NCBI GenBank assembly: GCA_963169105.1
Contig: OY720636.1
Coordinates: 71,288,123 to 71,352,122, forward strand
Direction of reading: 5' to 3'
DNA: 64,000 nucleotides
From: Ceriagrion tenellum
Taxonomy: Eukaryota > Arthropoda > Insecta > Odonata > Coenagrionidae
Below are positions 1 through 10,962 of the stretch, in pieces. Numbering within the stretch: the stretch's first letter is position 1; every line of letters starts with the position of its first letter. The notes under the pieces are model-generated. The model did no database searches and was not told the DNA's origin. It was given only the letters and a program-made list of their open reading frames with translations. A program made the position numbers and the translations under genes.

Positions 1-1646
1 ATCTCATACGGCAAGGAAAAAATCGAAGGAATGGAGCGTTCAAGAAGAAATAGAATTATTTGACTGAAAACCTCCAGAGGCTTGATAAATACTGCCAGAG
101 GATTGATCTAAGTGAACAACAGTTAGTGAAAATGCGAAATGGAAGCTAACTAAGCCATCAGATTCAACAAGAGTGTTACTATCACGGTTGGGTAAACTAC
201 AAAATAAAGTTAGGTCAGCCGTGTCCGGCGTAATGTGGTGGCACAGCATTTTCGGCAATAAAAACCATTAAATATAATGCATTCCACTTTATTTTACATT
301 AAATACGCGTGTTTCGGCGTATTACATAGCTATCATTAGGTATGATATCCAAATTCTGTTTTTCGAGGTTATTTATACTTATTTTTTCATAGAAGGAGGA
401 AGTGTTTTTCAGAGATTGAGGCGGGAGTGGAAAAGGATAAATAGAGGTCAAGACAATGTTAAAGTTATCCAGGTGATTTGTCGTCTCCCTTCCACCGGAG
501 TTCATAGACGGCAGATGAAGAGGGCGCTTGGTATAGTGACCAATGATTAAAAATGATGATGAAATGGTGTAACGTAGGCGTGGCCGGTCGAGCATCTAAA
601 TTCCCCGATTTACCCTTGCTCTTGCAGTCTGATTCACTACGTTCGCAACTTTTCCATGTTTTCATCGATACCTCCCTTGAAGAACGTACGCATTTACTCT
701 ATGGAAATGCATTTCTCATATGTATTTTAAAAATATTAATGGTAATTCGTATTTCCAATGAAAAAACACGATGAAATGAGTTCAACCTATAGCTCCAATT
801 ACCTTATAAACATTTAAAGATTCACGTCAAATTTTCACCAGAAAGGGTTGTTTTACATCTGCTGATGCGTCCACCTCGTGTTGTCCGTGGTACACCTCGT
901 ATGGTTCGTGATATCCAAATGCAAGCTAGGAAATACCAGTGGCGCAATATGGTGGTCCTCTAGAGCGTTCTCGTTAATTTCCCGAACGTTTCTGTGCTGC
1001 GAGGGATGGCTCACAAAGAGATTTTTCAAAGGATGCCGAGGCATTTCGTACGATCATAATAACAATGACCAACAGATAATGGCATCGAACCTTTGATATT
1101 TTTCTACTCTAATTCATAAATAAAGCTATTCTTCACGAATAGTGGTTCTGGTGACAAAAATAGACAGCGTGATAAGCAAGAAGATCATGATATTAAAAGA
1201 AGCAATGTTGCCTTGCAAGAAATATGTTCAAATATCTGGGGAGAGTCTCACTGCTTGACTGGAAGGAGAGAGTAATATAACAGTACCCCACCATTGGAAA
1301 TATCTAGTGATCATGAGTACGTTACAAAATCCTTCACTTACAGCGAACCAAGACAATTAGGAAACAAATTAGTTACTAAAAAATACACCATTTACGAAGC
1401 GATATTCAATGGTGCCAACGTATGATACACTCTTCATCATATTATGCAAAGATAAATTACTTTTATGATAGCATGGCCCTGACAGAAGGCTTCGTCAACA
1501 ACTCACCATGGAAACATCAGCAATTAAACTTAGAGAAGAAATCACAAAATGTTGTTTCAAAATTGACATTACGGATTATCATGTGGGCGAGATAATTTGG
1601 TATTGTGACAACGCAATGAACCAGTTAACTCAAAAGAAATGCGTCC
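1..1646. other. Gene-poor AT-rich stretch
   Basis: I see no supported gene here. Open frames are short and lack coding character. Around 869-910 a phrase beginning CACCTCGT occurs twice in tandem, about 20 bases apart. The last bases before 1647 are partly alike to those before the related exon at 6924 (both contain ATTGTGACAAC), so the duplication that made the two exons includes some upstream sequence. Confidence 0.5.
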
Positions 1647-2016
1647 ATGGAGCCCGATGAAGAAAATGACTGGCATGCAGAGGATTCAGAGGATAAGAAC
1701 AGTCATTTGTCGGACATGGAAGATGAGACCTGCAGCGACTCGATACCCATCCCAATTATAACAAGTCCGATCGCGACGTATGAGGAGAGCCGTCGGAGAC
1801 TGTTAGCGGAGTTGGAGAGGTATGGGGACGTGGCAAATATCGAAGACGAGGAGTACTATGACCCGTTTGAGGACCTAGCCGAGTCACTATGTGAAAGCAC
1901 GGTAGAAGAGAACCCGTTAAGCGACATCAATGTTCTTCAAAATTCTTCAGAAATGCCGCATGCTGACCAAGTTGTTGAGAAACAAACAGGCGACATAGGT
2001 AATGAGTTGAATGAAC
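1647..2016 (+). CDS. First coding exon of an acidic protein (paralog 1)
   Basis: The exon opens with an ATG at 1647 and codes about 123 residues, strongly acidic. Residues 45-90 match the exon at 6924: both have an EES.RRL..ELE.Y stretch followed by an identical 13-residue core, DVANIEDEEYYDP, then ED(L/V)AESL.ES. The frame runs to TGA at 2022-2024, but GTAAGTG at 2017 is a strong splice donor in phase 1; an alternative phase-1 donor, GTAATG at 1999, matches the position of the paralog's donor. The true end is therefore probably 2016 or 1998. No terminal exon like that at 9151 was found before 6900, so this copy may be partial, or its second exon has diverged beyond recognition. Function is not recognised. 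Confidence 0.5.
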
Positions 2017-2024
2017 GTAAGTGA

Positions 2025-5000
2025 AATCTTATTTCAATCAAAAATTCCTCTTCTCGTCCATAAGAAAATTGAAAAGTTATTTTCACTAATTATAGTACTT
2101 GTATTAATTTGTTATAACTTTATTTTTCTAAGGATGAAAGCTCTTCAGGACTAATAATGGACTACTCGTTATTACGTGAATAACACTAAATAATGCATAA
2201 ATGCAGAAATTGAGAGAGCATCCAATTGAATTGCAGGAAAGAAAATGAAAGTCTCGAATAAATAAACTAAATATTGATAATGTGCATGTTTTACACTGGA
2301 GGACGTACCGCAAAAAATGCTAATTTAAAGTGACAGGAAGTTGTGGGACCCAAAGAAGTATCATTAGATGCATCAATTATCTACCAAAATTGACCCCAAA
2401 GAGCACCTAATAATCGAAAATATAATTTTCGAGGCTCAACTTTTGTCCCAAAAAATTATCCCATTCGATAAAATCAATAATCTAATTCTACAGATAGTAT
2501 TTTTATGGAAAGATTACTGAATTTCCACATTGATAACTATCTGAGAGTGGACAGTTGACGAAAGAATCAAAGGACTAAGCGTAAAGACTGTGCCCCAGTC
2601 GATTTGTAAACATAAATTCGCATGACTAGGATGAAAACAATTGAATAAGTTTGAAAGAGCTATTGGCCTGGAACAGATTATTAAAAATATTGCTCACAAC
2701 CTTGGAAATGTGTGGATGCCGTGAGAAAGCTGGGAGGAGAATAACTTAGGCAGCAACAATTACTTTATTATCTGTCAATCATGTTGGCGTCAGGATAGAG
2801 TCATTGCCAGTAGATGCGTCCAACTGCGGATTCCAGCGTAATCTGGGTGAGTTTCGCTTGGCCACACATTGGATGATCTCTATATTGAATGAGGATCGTA
2901 CAGGAAGAGGGAACTTCTTTATTCTCTTGCAAATAGGGGCGCAATTATCATATTTTTATTTCTCTCTTTGTGAACCACGTACGCATTTAAAGTTAAATGG
3001 AATGTTGAATGCCGCGGTTGAAGTAATTCAATACACTGTCGTTTAAGTCAATATCCCAAGTAATCTTGTTTCTTGTGCAGGGAAAAGCCAGGTCATAAAA
3101 GACTGATAATATGATAATTCGTCTTCCTTCCTCTTCCACGCCTCCCCAGTGCTCTCCTCTCTATTAGCCTCATCAATATTCCCTCTTTTGAAAACATCCA
3201 TAATATATGAAGAGACAAAAGAAATTTGGGCATATTGCGTAGAAAATGCATAAAATGTTTCAAAGAATCATCAAATATTTCAAAGATGCCCGATGATAGG
3301 GACAGTTTGCAAGAAAAATATTTAGTGCTAATGCAATTAACGTAAGCTAAGGAAAGTCCTCAATACAGATGGATGTTGTAGGACGTACGCTTGAGCACGC
3401 TAAATGATCAAGTTACTTATGCAGTTTTTTGGTCGAATATTACTCAGTAAGGATAAAAAGTTGAGAATAATGTATGAAAATTATGTATTTAATTTCTGGA
3501 GGATTTTTCTGACAGAGACTATTGAATAAATTCGTTAAGAAGAAATGAGAGAGCGCTTCTGATAAGGCGTTCAGAGTTATATATGATTCTGAAACTCAAA
3601 GTCTAAAACTTGGGGAGAAAAGCTTGGACTAGGATGGAAGATTGGATAAATTTAAGGCATTGACTGGAGAGGATCAATAAATCTGCTGAAGGAGAGGCAA
3701 GCAAAAAAGCAGTCGGCTAGGTGATGAGGGAAAACAATTGTCAACAATCTACCAGGAAGAAATGGAAGATGAATGGAATAAGTAATATAGGACCGAAGGC
3801 ATTCTGATGGTAGAGGTAAGAGGAAGAATGTTAGGCAGGATGGGGAAAGGGAGAAAAAAGAACCGCTGCACACGGTATGAAGGAATTATAGGCAAAAATA
3901 CTTCATCTGGGACCTTCATCAACTTCTTCATTCTATCGTACGTAATGACGACTCATCCTAGTCAAAGAGATGAGCTGTGGAGTGAACACACGTCTACCCG
4001 TTGTATAAAAACGGACCTACTATATTGATGAGAAATTATTGGATTCCATCGTAAATATTCGAAGATACAGGAAATAATCCAAGACCGTCGATTTTTACTT
4101 CTTATTACGATAAGTTAAAAGGCACCTTCCCTCACATCTTCAGTCCCGAAGGCCAGATGTAAATATTCCATCATAAATTAAAGAAGACAGTAGATGGAAT
4201 CATACGGATCGAAAGCACGAAGAACTAAGAAAATTATTCAAATTCTCAAACGACCATACTGAATTCATCAGTGATAAATTGAATATGCCAAAACGGGTTA
4301 TATTTGTGCATTGCTCATTGTGCCGTTACGATTAAACCAAAGTCTTAATCGAAAATTATTTACTATAAAAATAAAACGTTACATTTCTGAACTAGGAAAA
4401 TATTGGGCGATGCCGAATTGGGAGGATAATTTTTGAAAAAAAAACATGCTCCACATTCGTACGTCAGACACCATTAAAAATCATCTGTAACCTAACACAC
4501 ATACACGTATGCTCAGACCTAAAACCTAACCAGACCTTAACTTGATATCGGTTTCAAAAATAAAAAATTTAGAAATTCTCTATCGAAACTCTAAATGAGT
4601 AAATAATATTTCCAATCGCTTACTAAATCCAGTTCAATCGGTTTCGGCTTCAACCGACATTATTTCGTCGAGTTGAACGCCGGTTACATTCACACATTTC
4701 TCCTTTATACAGGACTTTTAAGCTGCAGACCACTAATATTTATGTAACTTTGTCTACAGTGGTATCTGTGCCTCTCTATAATTTAATAAATTTCATTTCC
4801 GTTAATATTCCATGTTCTGAGGATTTGATTGAGTATCTTCTTCGATTCATTTGACTTCCAAGTACCAGTTGTCCAGTTTGTTTTACCATTTCAGCAATTG
4901 TGAAAAAACTGTTGAGTTCCGAGTATGATTTCTTTAAAAAGAAGCAGAATGAAATTGTTCCAGGATTGGATACTGAAGCTCGGTGTGGCTCAAAGTTTCA

Positions 5001-5788
5001 CATAGTCGAGTGACTTCTTGCTTTACATCAATTCTGGGAGCAAGTTTCCGCTCTACATTCTGAGTATGGAGGTAGCTTAGGCTAGTTAACCCCTTGTCAT
5101 AATATTGACCTATTTTAGTATTTTTACCGCAGCAGCTGAAAGTAGCACGAAGTAAATATTGTAAATTAATAGCTCAAAATTAAGGTTTATGTAACGTATG
5201 AAATGCACAGTAATTAAATAAATATATCTAAATAAGTCTTTAACTTGACTATTTTTTTCTCGTCGTACAGTGAGAATGTCTTAACAGCAAAAGGTTTCAC
5301 GATTCTGTAAAAATTAATTTTAATTAATAAATGTTGATTAATTACTTTATTATTAATTAGGTTGTTGAAAATAGTTTAGAAAACATAGAAGCCACCCACT
5401 GTTTATTTTTGACAACTATTATACTGAATAGTAGATTTAGACGTAACAAATTCCTCGTTGGTAAAAATAAAGACTATGGAATGGCGACGCGTACCATGAA
5501 ATATATCCCATGGAATCAAACTTGTATTTTTGAAAGTATCTAATAAAGTAGTGCGGTAAGCTCTGATGTTATTTTATCTTTGGAGATGTGATGTACCAAC
5601 TTTTATTTACAATGACACCAAAGTCATTGAATTCTTAGTGGAATGATGTTTCTACCCAACAACCTTAGTTGTCTCCTAGAATATCAGAAAATAGTGTGTC
5701 TGAATCTAATTCATAGAGCTAATGATGGCACTAGCGGAATTCAAAGCAGATTATGTGTTGTCCCCTAATGAGCTTTGAAAATATTAGC
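2025..5788. other. Noncoding stretch after paralog 1
   Basis: No gene is supported. Two acceptor-like sites in usable phase follow paralog 1: one at about 2226 (TTGCAG before GAAAGAAAATG) would add eight codons and stop next to AATAAA, and one at about 3080 (TTCTTGTGCAG) would add seven codons. Neither resembles the terminal exon at 9151. The stretch near 3630-3870 is purine-rich on the + strand. The rest is AT-rich sequence without visible repeats. Confidence 0.4.
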
Positions 5789-5900
5789 AAATGATAAAAA
5801 AATAGAAAAGAAGCCAGGAAAACTCGCGGCTTCCATTGTGGCGGAAATGATAAAAAAATAGAAAAGAAGCCAGGAAAACTCGCGGCTTCCCTTGTGGCGG
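5789..5900. repeat. Tandem duplication, 2 x 56 bp
   Basis: Copies at 5789-5844 and 5845-5900 differ at a single base (CCATTG versus CCCTTG near the end). The unit starts AAATGATAAAAAAATAG and ends TTGTGGCGG. Such high identity points to a recent duplication. Confidence 0.9.
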
Positions 5901-5986
5901 TGATTTTATATTTGCAGTTATACTTGATCACTGTGAATTTTAATTGGGGGGAGTTTAGTTCAAACAAATAGTAATGGTATAATCTT

Positions 5987-6051
5987 GTCTCTTTGATTGT
6001 GATTTACCAAAGTTTATCTCAGTCAACTAATGTAATCACAATCAAGGAGAC
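5987..6051. repeat. Inverted repeat, 18-bp arms
   Basis: The left arm at 5987-6004 (GTCTCTTTGATTGTGATT) and the right arm at 6034-6051 pair at 17 of 18 positions across a 29-base loop. It could be the ends of a very small or internally deleted element, or a stand-alone hairpin. Confidence 0.7.
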
Positions 6052-6288
6052 TACAAAAGTGAGTGTGGTTAGCTCGAATTGACTATCCCTACTTTTTTCG
6101 GGAAAAATGTTGTTTTTCAGCCTTTAGTTCAAATGTCTATAACTTTAGTTACGCTTGATTTTGTGAATAATATGCATTGTTTTTGTAAAGGAATGAAATT
6201 ATTCAAATTACTTCGTGCAGGTTGGATCCCACCGGGAAAATTTATATTTTTATATAACACCACAGGAAAATCCTAGTATGCACAATTA

Positions 6289-6343
6289 AGAAATACTTTG
6301 TACTTTTCTACACCATTGTGTATGAAAGTACAAGGTATTTATC
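6289..6343. repeat. Imperfect palindrome around TTGTACTTT
   Basis: The sequence from 6289 pairs with that ending at 6343 over about 25 positions with a few mismatches. The centre of each arm is TTGTACTTT or AAAGTACAA. It may be a MITE remnant; no target duplication was recognised. Confidence 0.5.
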
Positions 6344-6923
6344 ATTCAGGATACTAACGTAAAATACTTCAACTAATAGACGCCTAGTCAGGTTTACAGG
6401 AAATTTTTTCAGTAATAATGTTTATTCGAAACAGAATATGAGGCGAAAGAGGTTTGCAAGGATAGGTCAGTATGGAGGAAATTATTGAAGCAGAGTTATG
6501 AGCACAATTATGTATTTTTGAGTGAAACTTTGTAACTGTGCCTACCCCGGAAGGGAACGGTGCGATTGGTATGTATGTGTGTATGTAACTTTTGACCGGA
6601 GCTGTAGCGGGGCTGGAGCCGGAATTAGGAAATGAGCCGGAGCTGGAATCGAAGCCACTCCCTAAGACCTCGGCTCCAAAGCCTTGTAGAGCCAGTTGAA
6701 TTATTTTGTTATTCAAACGAAAGAACGAAAAAATAATAGACACAGCTACTGTAGCCACTTATTTGTAAACAATGCAACAATTGCTTTATTAGTTTACATT
6801 CCAGCAGGAATTGCAAGTAATTATTTGAATCCGAATGAATTTATGAAACAAAATTATGTCGACTCAAAATTGTGACAACTCGTTAGGTTAAAGCGGTTCA
6901 GATAACTGGTTTTTGAAACAGAG

Positions 6924-9383
6924 ATGGTGCCGTCGAAGAAAAATGAACCCAAGATGGAAGATGTGGAGGGAGAACACAGAAAATCGCCAGGCGTTCATCA
7001 TCAGAGCTCCGGAGATTCGATTCACAAACCGATCAAACCTTGTCGGAGTCCGATGTTTGAGGAAAGCCACAGGAGACTGAAAGCGGAGTTGGAAAAGTAT
7101 AAGGATGTGGCGAACATCGAAGACGAGGAATATTACGACCCGTATGAGGACGTTGCTGAATCACTGTGGGAGAGCATGGCAGATGGGGCTTCGTCAACTG
7201 ACGACATCGTTCTCACAAAGTTTTCGGAATCCAATGTTCTGACAAAATCTTCACAATTTCCGGAGGCTGACCCGAAGATTGAAAGGAAAGCCAGAGAAAG
7301 AGGTGACGTGTGGTATGACTATAATTAAATTGGGTTTTATGTAGAAAGATTTTCCCCTCAAAAATTCAGGAACTACGTCCTAAACTCAAAGGAGAGTTTG
7401 CAGGATGAAATTAGCCATCATCAAGTCATGTAACTTCATCTCTTAATGTGAAATCTTTGTAACTCAGCTCTTCATCGTCTTGTATCCCATGAAACTTAAG
7501 TTTGGGCAATATTTTCTTTCCTTGTACATACAGGTTACTAATGAATTCCATCCATTTTGTTAACGGTTCTCTGACAGCAAAAAAGTACTGAATTTGCCCA
7601 ATACCAGTTCCGTAAAAATTGCAATGTCTGATAGAGCGTTTTTTTTCTAATTTTTTTGTCCTTTAACTAATACCCACAATTTAATATCTTTAACACACAA
7701 CCAATGTACAAAAAAGGGTAGCTTGAGATCAAGTATACGCGAACCTTTCTCCATTTTCTCTCCAAAACGCTTTTCATTGATAAAGCATTTTTTACAAGCC
7801 TTTCAAGATAGTGCACATTCAAATCAAATAATTCTCTTTCCAAAATATAAAATTAAAGGTCGAATTCGGATTATATAGGCGCAATTATCGAGATCAGGTT
7901 TCTCAACATTTATGAAATTGCTGATTTTTCGTCAATTCATCAGTATGTTAAGAGTTCAAACTAAGATATGAAAATTATTTTATACCATAGATTTTTAGGA
8001 GGTTATTTGGTAGATATGTAGTTTCCCCTCCATTCCGCGAACTGCTATTACAGTCGTCTCAGGTGACCAACCGCGCTAATTTTATTTATCTATTATTTAT
8101 TTAACTTATACCTTATTTTAAAGCTAAAGAATCCGGATTTCAAAATATATTACTTTTTTACCTAATTCCTAGTACTTTTCTGGATATTTCAGCTCAAAAA
8201 TCATCACCATTTTCCCGATGCGCTTTACGCCATATTTCCATCTTCCCAACGCTTTCACCAGAGGGACACCTGCTTATTTCACCTGTTACTAACGTATACA
8301 ATCACCAGTCAGCGTGAGGGATTGTTTTTCTAGAAAATACGCGATCCTACATGGCTGCAGCTGCTACATTTACGCATACAATCACCAATCAGCTCGAGGG
8401 ATTTTTTTCTAGAAAATACGCGATCCCACATGGCCACAGCTGCTACATTTACGCATACAATCACCAATCAGCTCGAGGGATTTTTTTTCTAGAAAATATC
8501 TTTCTACATGTCTGCAGCTGCTCTATGTAAGATGTGGAGGTTACTCGATCACTGCGTCATATCCTGAAAATCTCATTAAAATCCCCAAAATGGCCGTCGA
8601 AATCATCACCTCTTATATTCAATTTTCGCTTAAAACCGTATTTTATCACTTTTTTCAAAACTTTATTCACTTAAAACAATCCAAATTCATGCACTATCTT
8701 CCCTAAAAATTTGACTGAAAAACACATGGAGTCGAAACTACAAATATACCAGGTTATTTTCCTAAAACAACGCGTGTTTTTTTGGAAAAAATAGCGACAC
8801 ACATGCTATGGAAAATCTCATAGTACTGATTTTTTATGAAATCGTAAAAATAAAATCGAAAAATCATTGTACTCGGGAAGAAATGAACCAGATTTTTAGA
8901 ATCAATAACCTTTTTGTTAATAACAGTTATTTGAATTTTTTTCAAATAATGCAATACTGCAATTTTCTGCGCTAAGAAATAAAATTAACCTAAAAATGTC
9001 AATGGATGGAAGTACGACTTGGCTTAATATTTTTTTTCTGAGGTGGAGCTCTCGTAGAACTACCTCAAAAAAGTATTAAACCAGAGAACCACTCTACACA
9101 CTACATAGTTCATCAAACGTGGCATCTGTATATTAAATTTATATTTTCAGCAATTCCCGAGGTTTGCCTCGAAGAACCTGCCTGTTGTAAAGAAACTACA
9201 GAACAGAATAATCTGCGCATCAGAAAAAATCCCACTCCGAGTTCCACATGTGACAGTTCAAGAAGAACCCGGCGAAGGCACGGAAAACTCGCTAAATGCA
9301 TTGAGAAAGTTTGGTCAATCGCTTGCGATTGGAAAATTTATGTCTTGATATCTCTGGTAGCAATATGTGCTAAATGGCGCTAG
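6924..9383 (+). CDS. Predicted tail-anchored acidic protein (paralog 2), two exons
   Basis: Proposed CDS is join(6924..7302, 9151..9383), 612 nt, 203 residues. Exon 1 ends AGAG before GTGACG in phase 1, the same position and phase as a donor in paralog 1. Exon 2 follows a good acceptor (TATATTTTCAG) at 9150, restores the frame, and stays open to TAG at 9381-9383, with AATAAA at 9398. The N-terminal 126 residues are hydrophilic and acidic, with the core DVANIEDEEYYDP shared with the exon at 1647. The C-terminal 76 residues are Cys- and Arg-rich and end in a hydrophobic segment (KIYVLISLVAICAKW) six or so residues from the stop, as in tail-anchored membrane proteins. I do not recognise the family. 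The splice join is inferred from phase and signals; the paralogy of exon 1 is seen directly. The 1.85-kb intron holds the 80-bp tandem repeat. Confidence 0.55.
8292..8527. repeat. Tandem repeat, 3 x about 80 bp
   Basis: Copies start at 8292, 8372 and 8451. Each has ACG(T/C)ATACAATCACC, then a GAGGGATT followed by a T-run, TCTAGAAAATA, and CAGCTGCT near the end. Copies 1 and 2 share ACGCGATCC after the T-run; copy 3 has diverged there. The array lies inside the intron of the predicted gene 6924-9383. Confidence 0.85.
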
Positions 9384-9397
9384 GGGTTTTTTTGGTC

Positions 9398-9403
9398 AAT
9401 AAA
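9398..9403 (+). terminator. Polyadenylation signal AATAAA
   Basis: It lies 15 bases past the TAG that closes the exon at 9151-9383, which supports that exon being terminal. Confidence 0.5.
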
Positions 9404-10962
9404 TGCTTCACTATCCTTTATTTATTAATCTTAATACTCGCACGATTTTAATGCGTGCTGTGTCTCATTTTTACGACTTGTCGAGGAGCCGTTAGGATCA
9501 CGACAACTTCGACTACAATCATACTAAAAGCATGACATGACAAGTGTTGATCGGCGCCCTCTCAGCGGGGGGAGTATACTCGGTCACATTTCCTTTGGTA
9601 CATGTTTTAACACTTTTAAGCAAGAGACTTCGTCCAGATTCAGGCGGAATCCTGTCGGCAGGGGACAAGTCAGAGAAGCAAGGGTGACAGTCAGCGACAG
9701 TGAAAGCGGGGGTGACAGTCAGCGACAATTTCAGTAAATCACAGACCCAGGGAAACTTCTGAGGGAATTACCGTTTTGCAACTCAACGTATATACCCCCC
9801 TCCCCTATCGCTTATCACGATTCCATGAACCTGGGGAGAATCCTAGGACTCGATTTCATTCCCAGGGAGTACAATGAACTTCTCTCCCTCGCGGTAACCC
9901 TGGAAATCAAGGTGTATAGAGTTTCTCTCTCCACACCTTGCCTGGGAATTTTTTTGCCGCCGCAGCTGGCCGAGGAATGAGGCGCGAGGAGATGGTCGGT
10001 CTCGTTGACCGGTAGTCGCCCCACGGCGCATCACCGCGAGGACAAGCTTTATCACCCTGCCTTATCCGTGCCGATCGGGCAGTAATCGTTTTAAATCACT
10101 CTGAAATACTTTCATCGCATTAAGTTTCGCTCCAACTCGCTCTCTCCCGCGTCGATTCGCTCAACCCCGAGATTTACGACATAGCGTTGCGCGCGAGAAT
10201 CTCACAACTTTCCAATGAGTAAAAGGATGGTCAGATATATGACTGCTGAGGTTATAGTAGCTTACTGTCCAATTACTTTTTCCACACTCTTGTAGGCGAT
10301 GAAGATTTTCCTTTGCCAGGACCACGAGTGGTAACATGCTAACAATAAAACTGCTTTATTGAAACCTACACGGTTGTATCCTTCTAGACACTCACTCGAA
10401 CTTGAACCATATCCTTAGCCCCAACTTAATAAGCCACCACGCAGTCCAATTTGATTATACAACATTAGGAAATCAATGAGCGATGATAGTTCTCAAGTTA
10501 CTTTACATTATTTTCGCAATTTTTTGAATTAGCATTAGGAATATCCGGTGTTACAACTGCGTTATGCAAGTACGCACACCGCTCAAACGTCAAGCATCCT
10601 TTGCAGCAACGACACAATAAGATTAGCTCAAGCGTATGCACAATGAGTCAAGCCTATGAATGTATTCCAGAGAACTCAAGGATAGTAGGAGAAGAATGAT
10701 CCGTGAAATCACCAGCGAGGATTAATATAACAATGAGCTGAGCGCCATGGTTGCATGTCGTATTTCCTTAGCGTCTACGTACACGCAAAGACAGTTATGA
10801 CGAGAACTAAGACCTGGAGAACAATGTGCTCCTTCAGAATGCACATTCAGGTGTGCCCTTCCGATTCAGAATGCTGCAAATCTGCGTTGAGAGCGGTTCT
10901 GAGCTGAGCACCGAAACTTTCCGATGGTTAGTGTACCACTCAATTCGGATCTTTCAGCAGAG
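9404..10962. promoter_or_regulatory. CpG-rich block upstream of the elongase
   Basis: Between about 9540 and 10210 the sequence is clearly richer in G+C and CpG than its surroundings (for example GCGTTGCGCGCGAG near 10183). It lies within 1.5 kb of the first coding exon of the elongase and on the correct side to be its promoter or 5' UTR. GGGTGACAGTCAGCGACA occurs twice, at 9682 and 9710. A possible 3' splice site (ATCTTTCAG) sits at about 10956, just before the start codon, so a noncoding first exon is likely. No TATA box could be assigned. Confidence 0.35.

Noticed and set aside
8292..8527. CRISPR-like array
   Set aside because: Three adjacent 80-bp units without spacers in a eukaryotic intron are a tandem repeat.
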